DNA from: an uncultured Clostridia bacterium | GTDB taxonomy: Bacteria > Bacillota > Clostridia > TANB77 > CAG-508 | DNA length: 44,453 nt | Assembly (NCBI GenBank): GCA_947628115.1 | Contig: CANQYS010000009.1 | Span: 1 to 44,453, forward strand | Direction: 5' to 3' | In this document: piece by piece, positions 44,426 through 44,453 of the stretch | Position numbering within the stretch: the stretch's first letter is position 1 | How the letters are laid out: the number at the start of each line of letters is the position of its first letter | Made by a program: the position numbers and the translations under genes | The notes under the pieces: model-generated | Told to the model about the DNA's origin: nothing | Databases searched by the model: none | Seen by the model: the letters and a program-made list of their open reading frames with translations, nothing else

Positions 44426-44453
44426 TTTGTACGAAAAAATGTTAAAATAGTAG

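Overview
The window looks like the chromosome of a low-GC, spore-forming member of the Clostridia (Bacillota). The support is AGGAGG-type ribosome binding sites, CIRCE/HrcA control of chaperones, an FMN riboswitch on a ribDEBAH operon, spore photoproduct lyase, and a sigma-K gene split by a 'skin'-like excisable element. I cannot name the species.

The main result is a decoding anomaly. Five genes (priA, dnaJ, ribD, sigK and a DUF368 transporter gene) look broken, but every break has the same form: a zero-frame CGG codon is reached, and the protein continues correctly only if the C is skipped and the next triplet GGN is read as glycine. I count ten sites: five in priA, two in ribD, one each in dnaJ, sigK and the DUF368 gene. 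Once the ten C's are discounted, each gene is a whole number of codons with the length its family expects, and the restored residue is usually a conserved glycine (for example the Walker A glycine of PriA and a zinc-finger glycine of DnaJ). I found no other zero-frame CGG in any confidently called gene, while about 20 CGG triplets spanning codons as NNC|GGN, plus several as NCG|GNN, cause no disturbance. The simplest reading is that CGG is not an arginine codon here and that CGGN is decoded as one glycine by +1 frameshifting or a four-base codon. Pseudogenes or systematic sequence errors are less likely but not excluded.

Layout, left to right, almost all on the minus strand. 1-2.2 kb: groES-groEL behind a promoter and a CIRCE variant. 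2.2-2.6 kb: a promoter-driven structured RNA candidate and a palindromic repeat. 2.7-6.35 kb: FMN riboswitch, ribD, ribE, ribBA, ribH. 6.5-9.3 kb: rpmF, pgi and a nucleoside hydrolase. 9.4-15.9 kb: sigK split by a 5.84 kb element carrying a large serine recombinase, a RidA protein, two NAD(P)-type dehydrogenases, a small protein and a DUF4143 ATPase. 16-17 kb: a TspO-family gene and a pilin-like pseudogene. 17.3-22.9 kb: an uncharacterised operon including a TelA-family protein. 23-26.4 kb: splB, a DUF368 undecaprenyl-phosphate transporter candidate and a HExxH protein. 26.4-34.3 kb: rsmE, a membrane protein with AT-hooks, yicC, remA, rpoZ, gmk, priA, def, fmt. 34.3-43.4 kb: prmC, whiA, hemW, hrcA, grpE, a four-helix-bundle protein, dnaK, dnaJ and a Thg1-like gene. 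43.6-44.5 kb: a 6S RNA candidate and a small Cys-rich protein.

Functionally this is mostly core housekeeping (protein folding, riboflavin synthesis, replication restart, translation initiation and termination factors, RNA processing) with a sporulation component. If the CGG reading is right, replication restart, DnaJ chaperoning, riboflavin synthesis and late sporulation all depend on the unusual decoding step.
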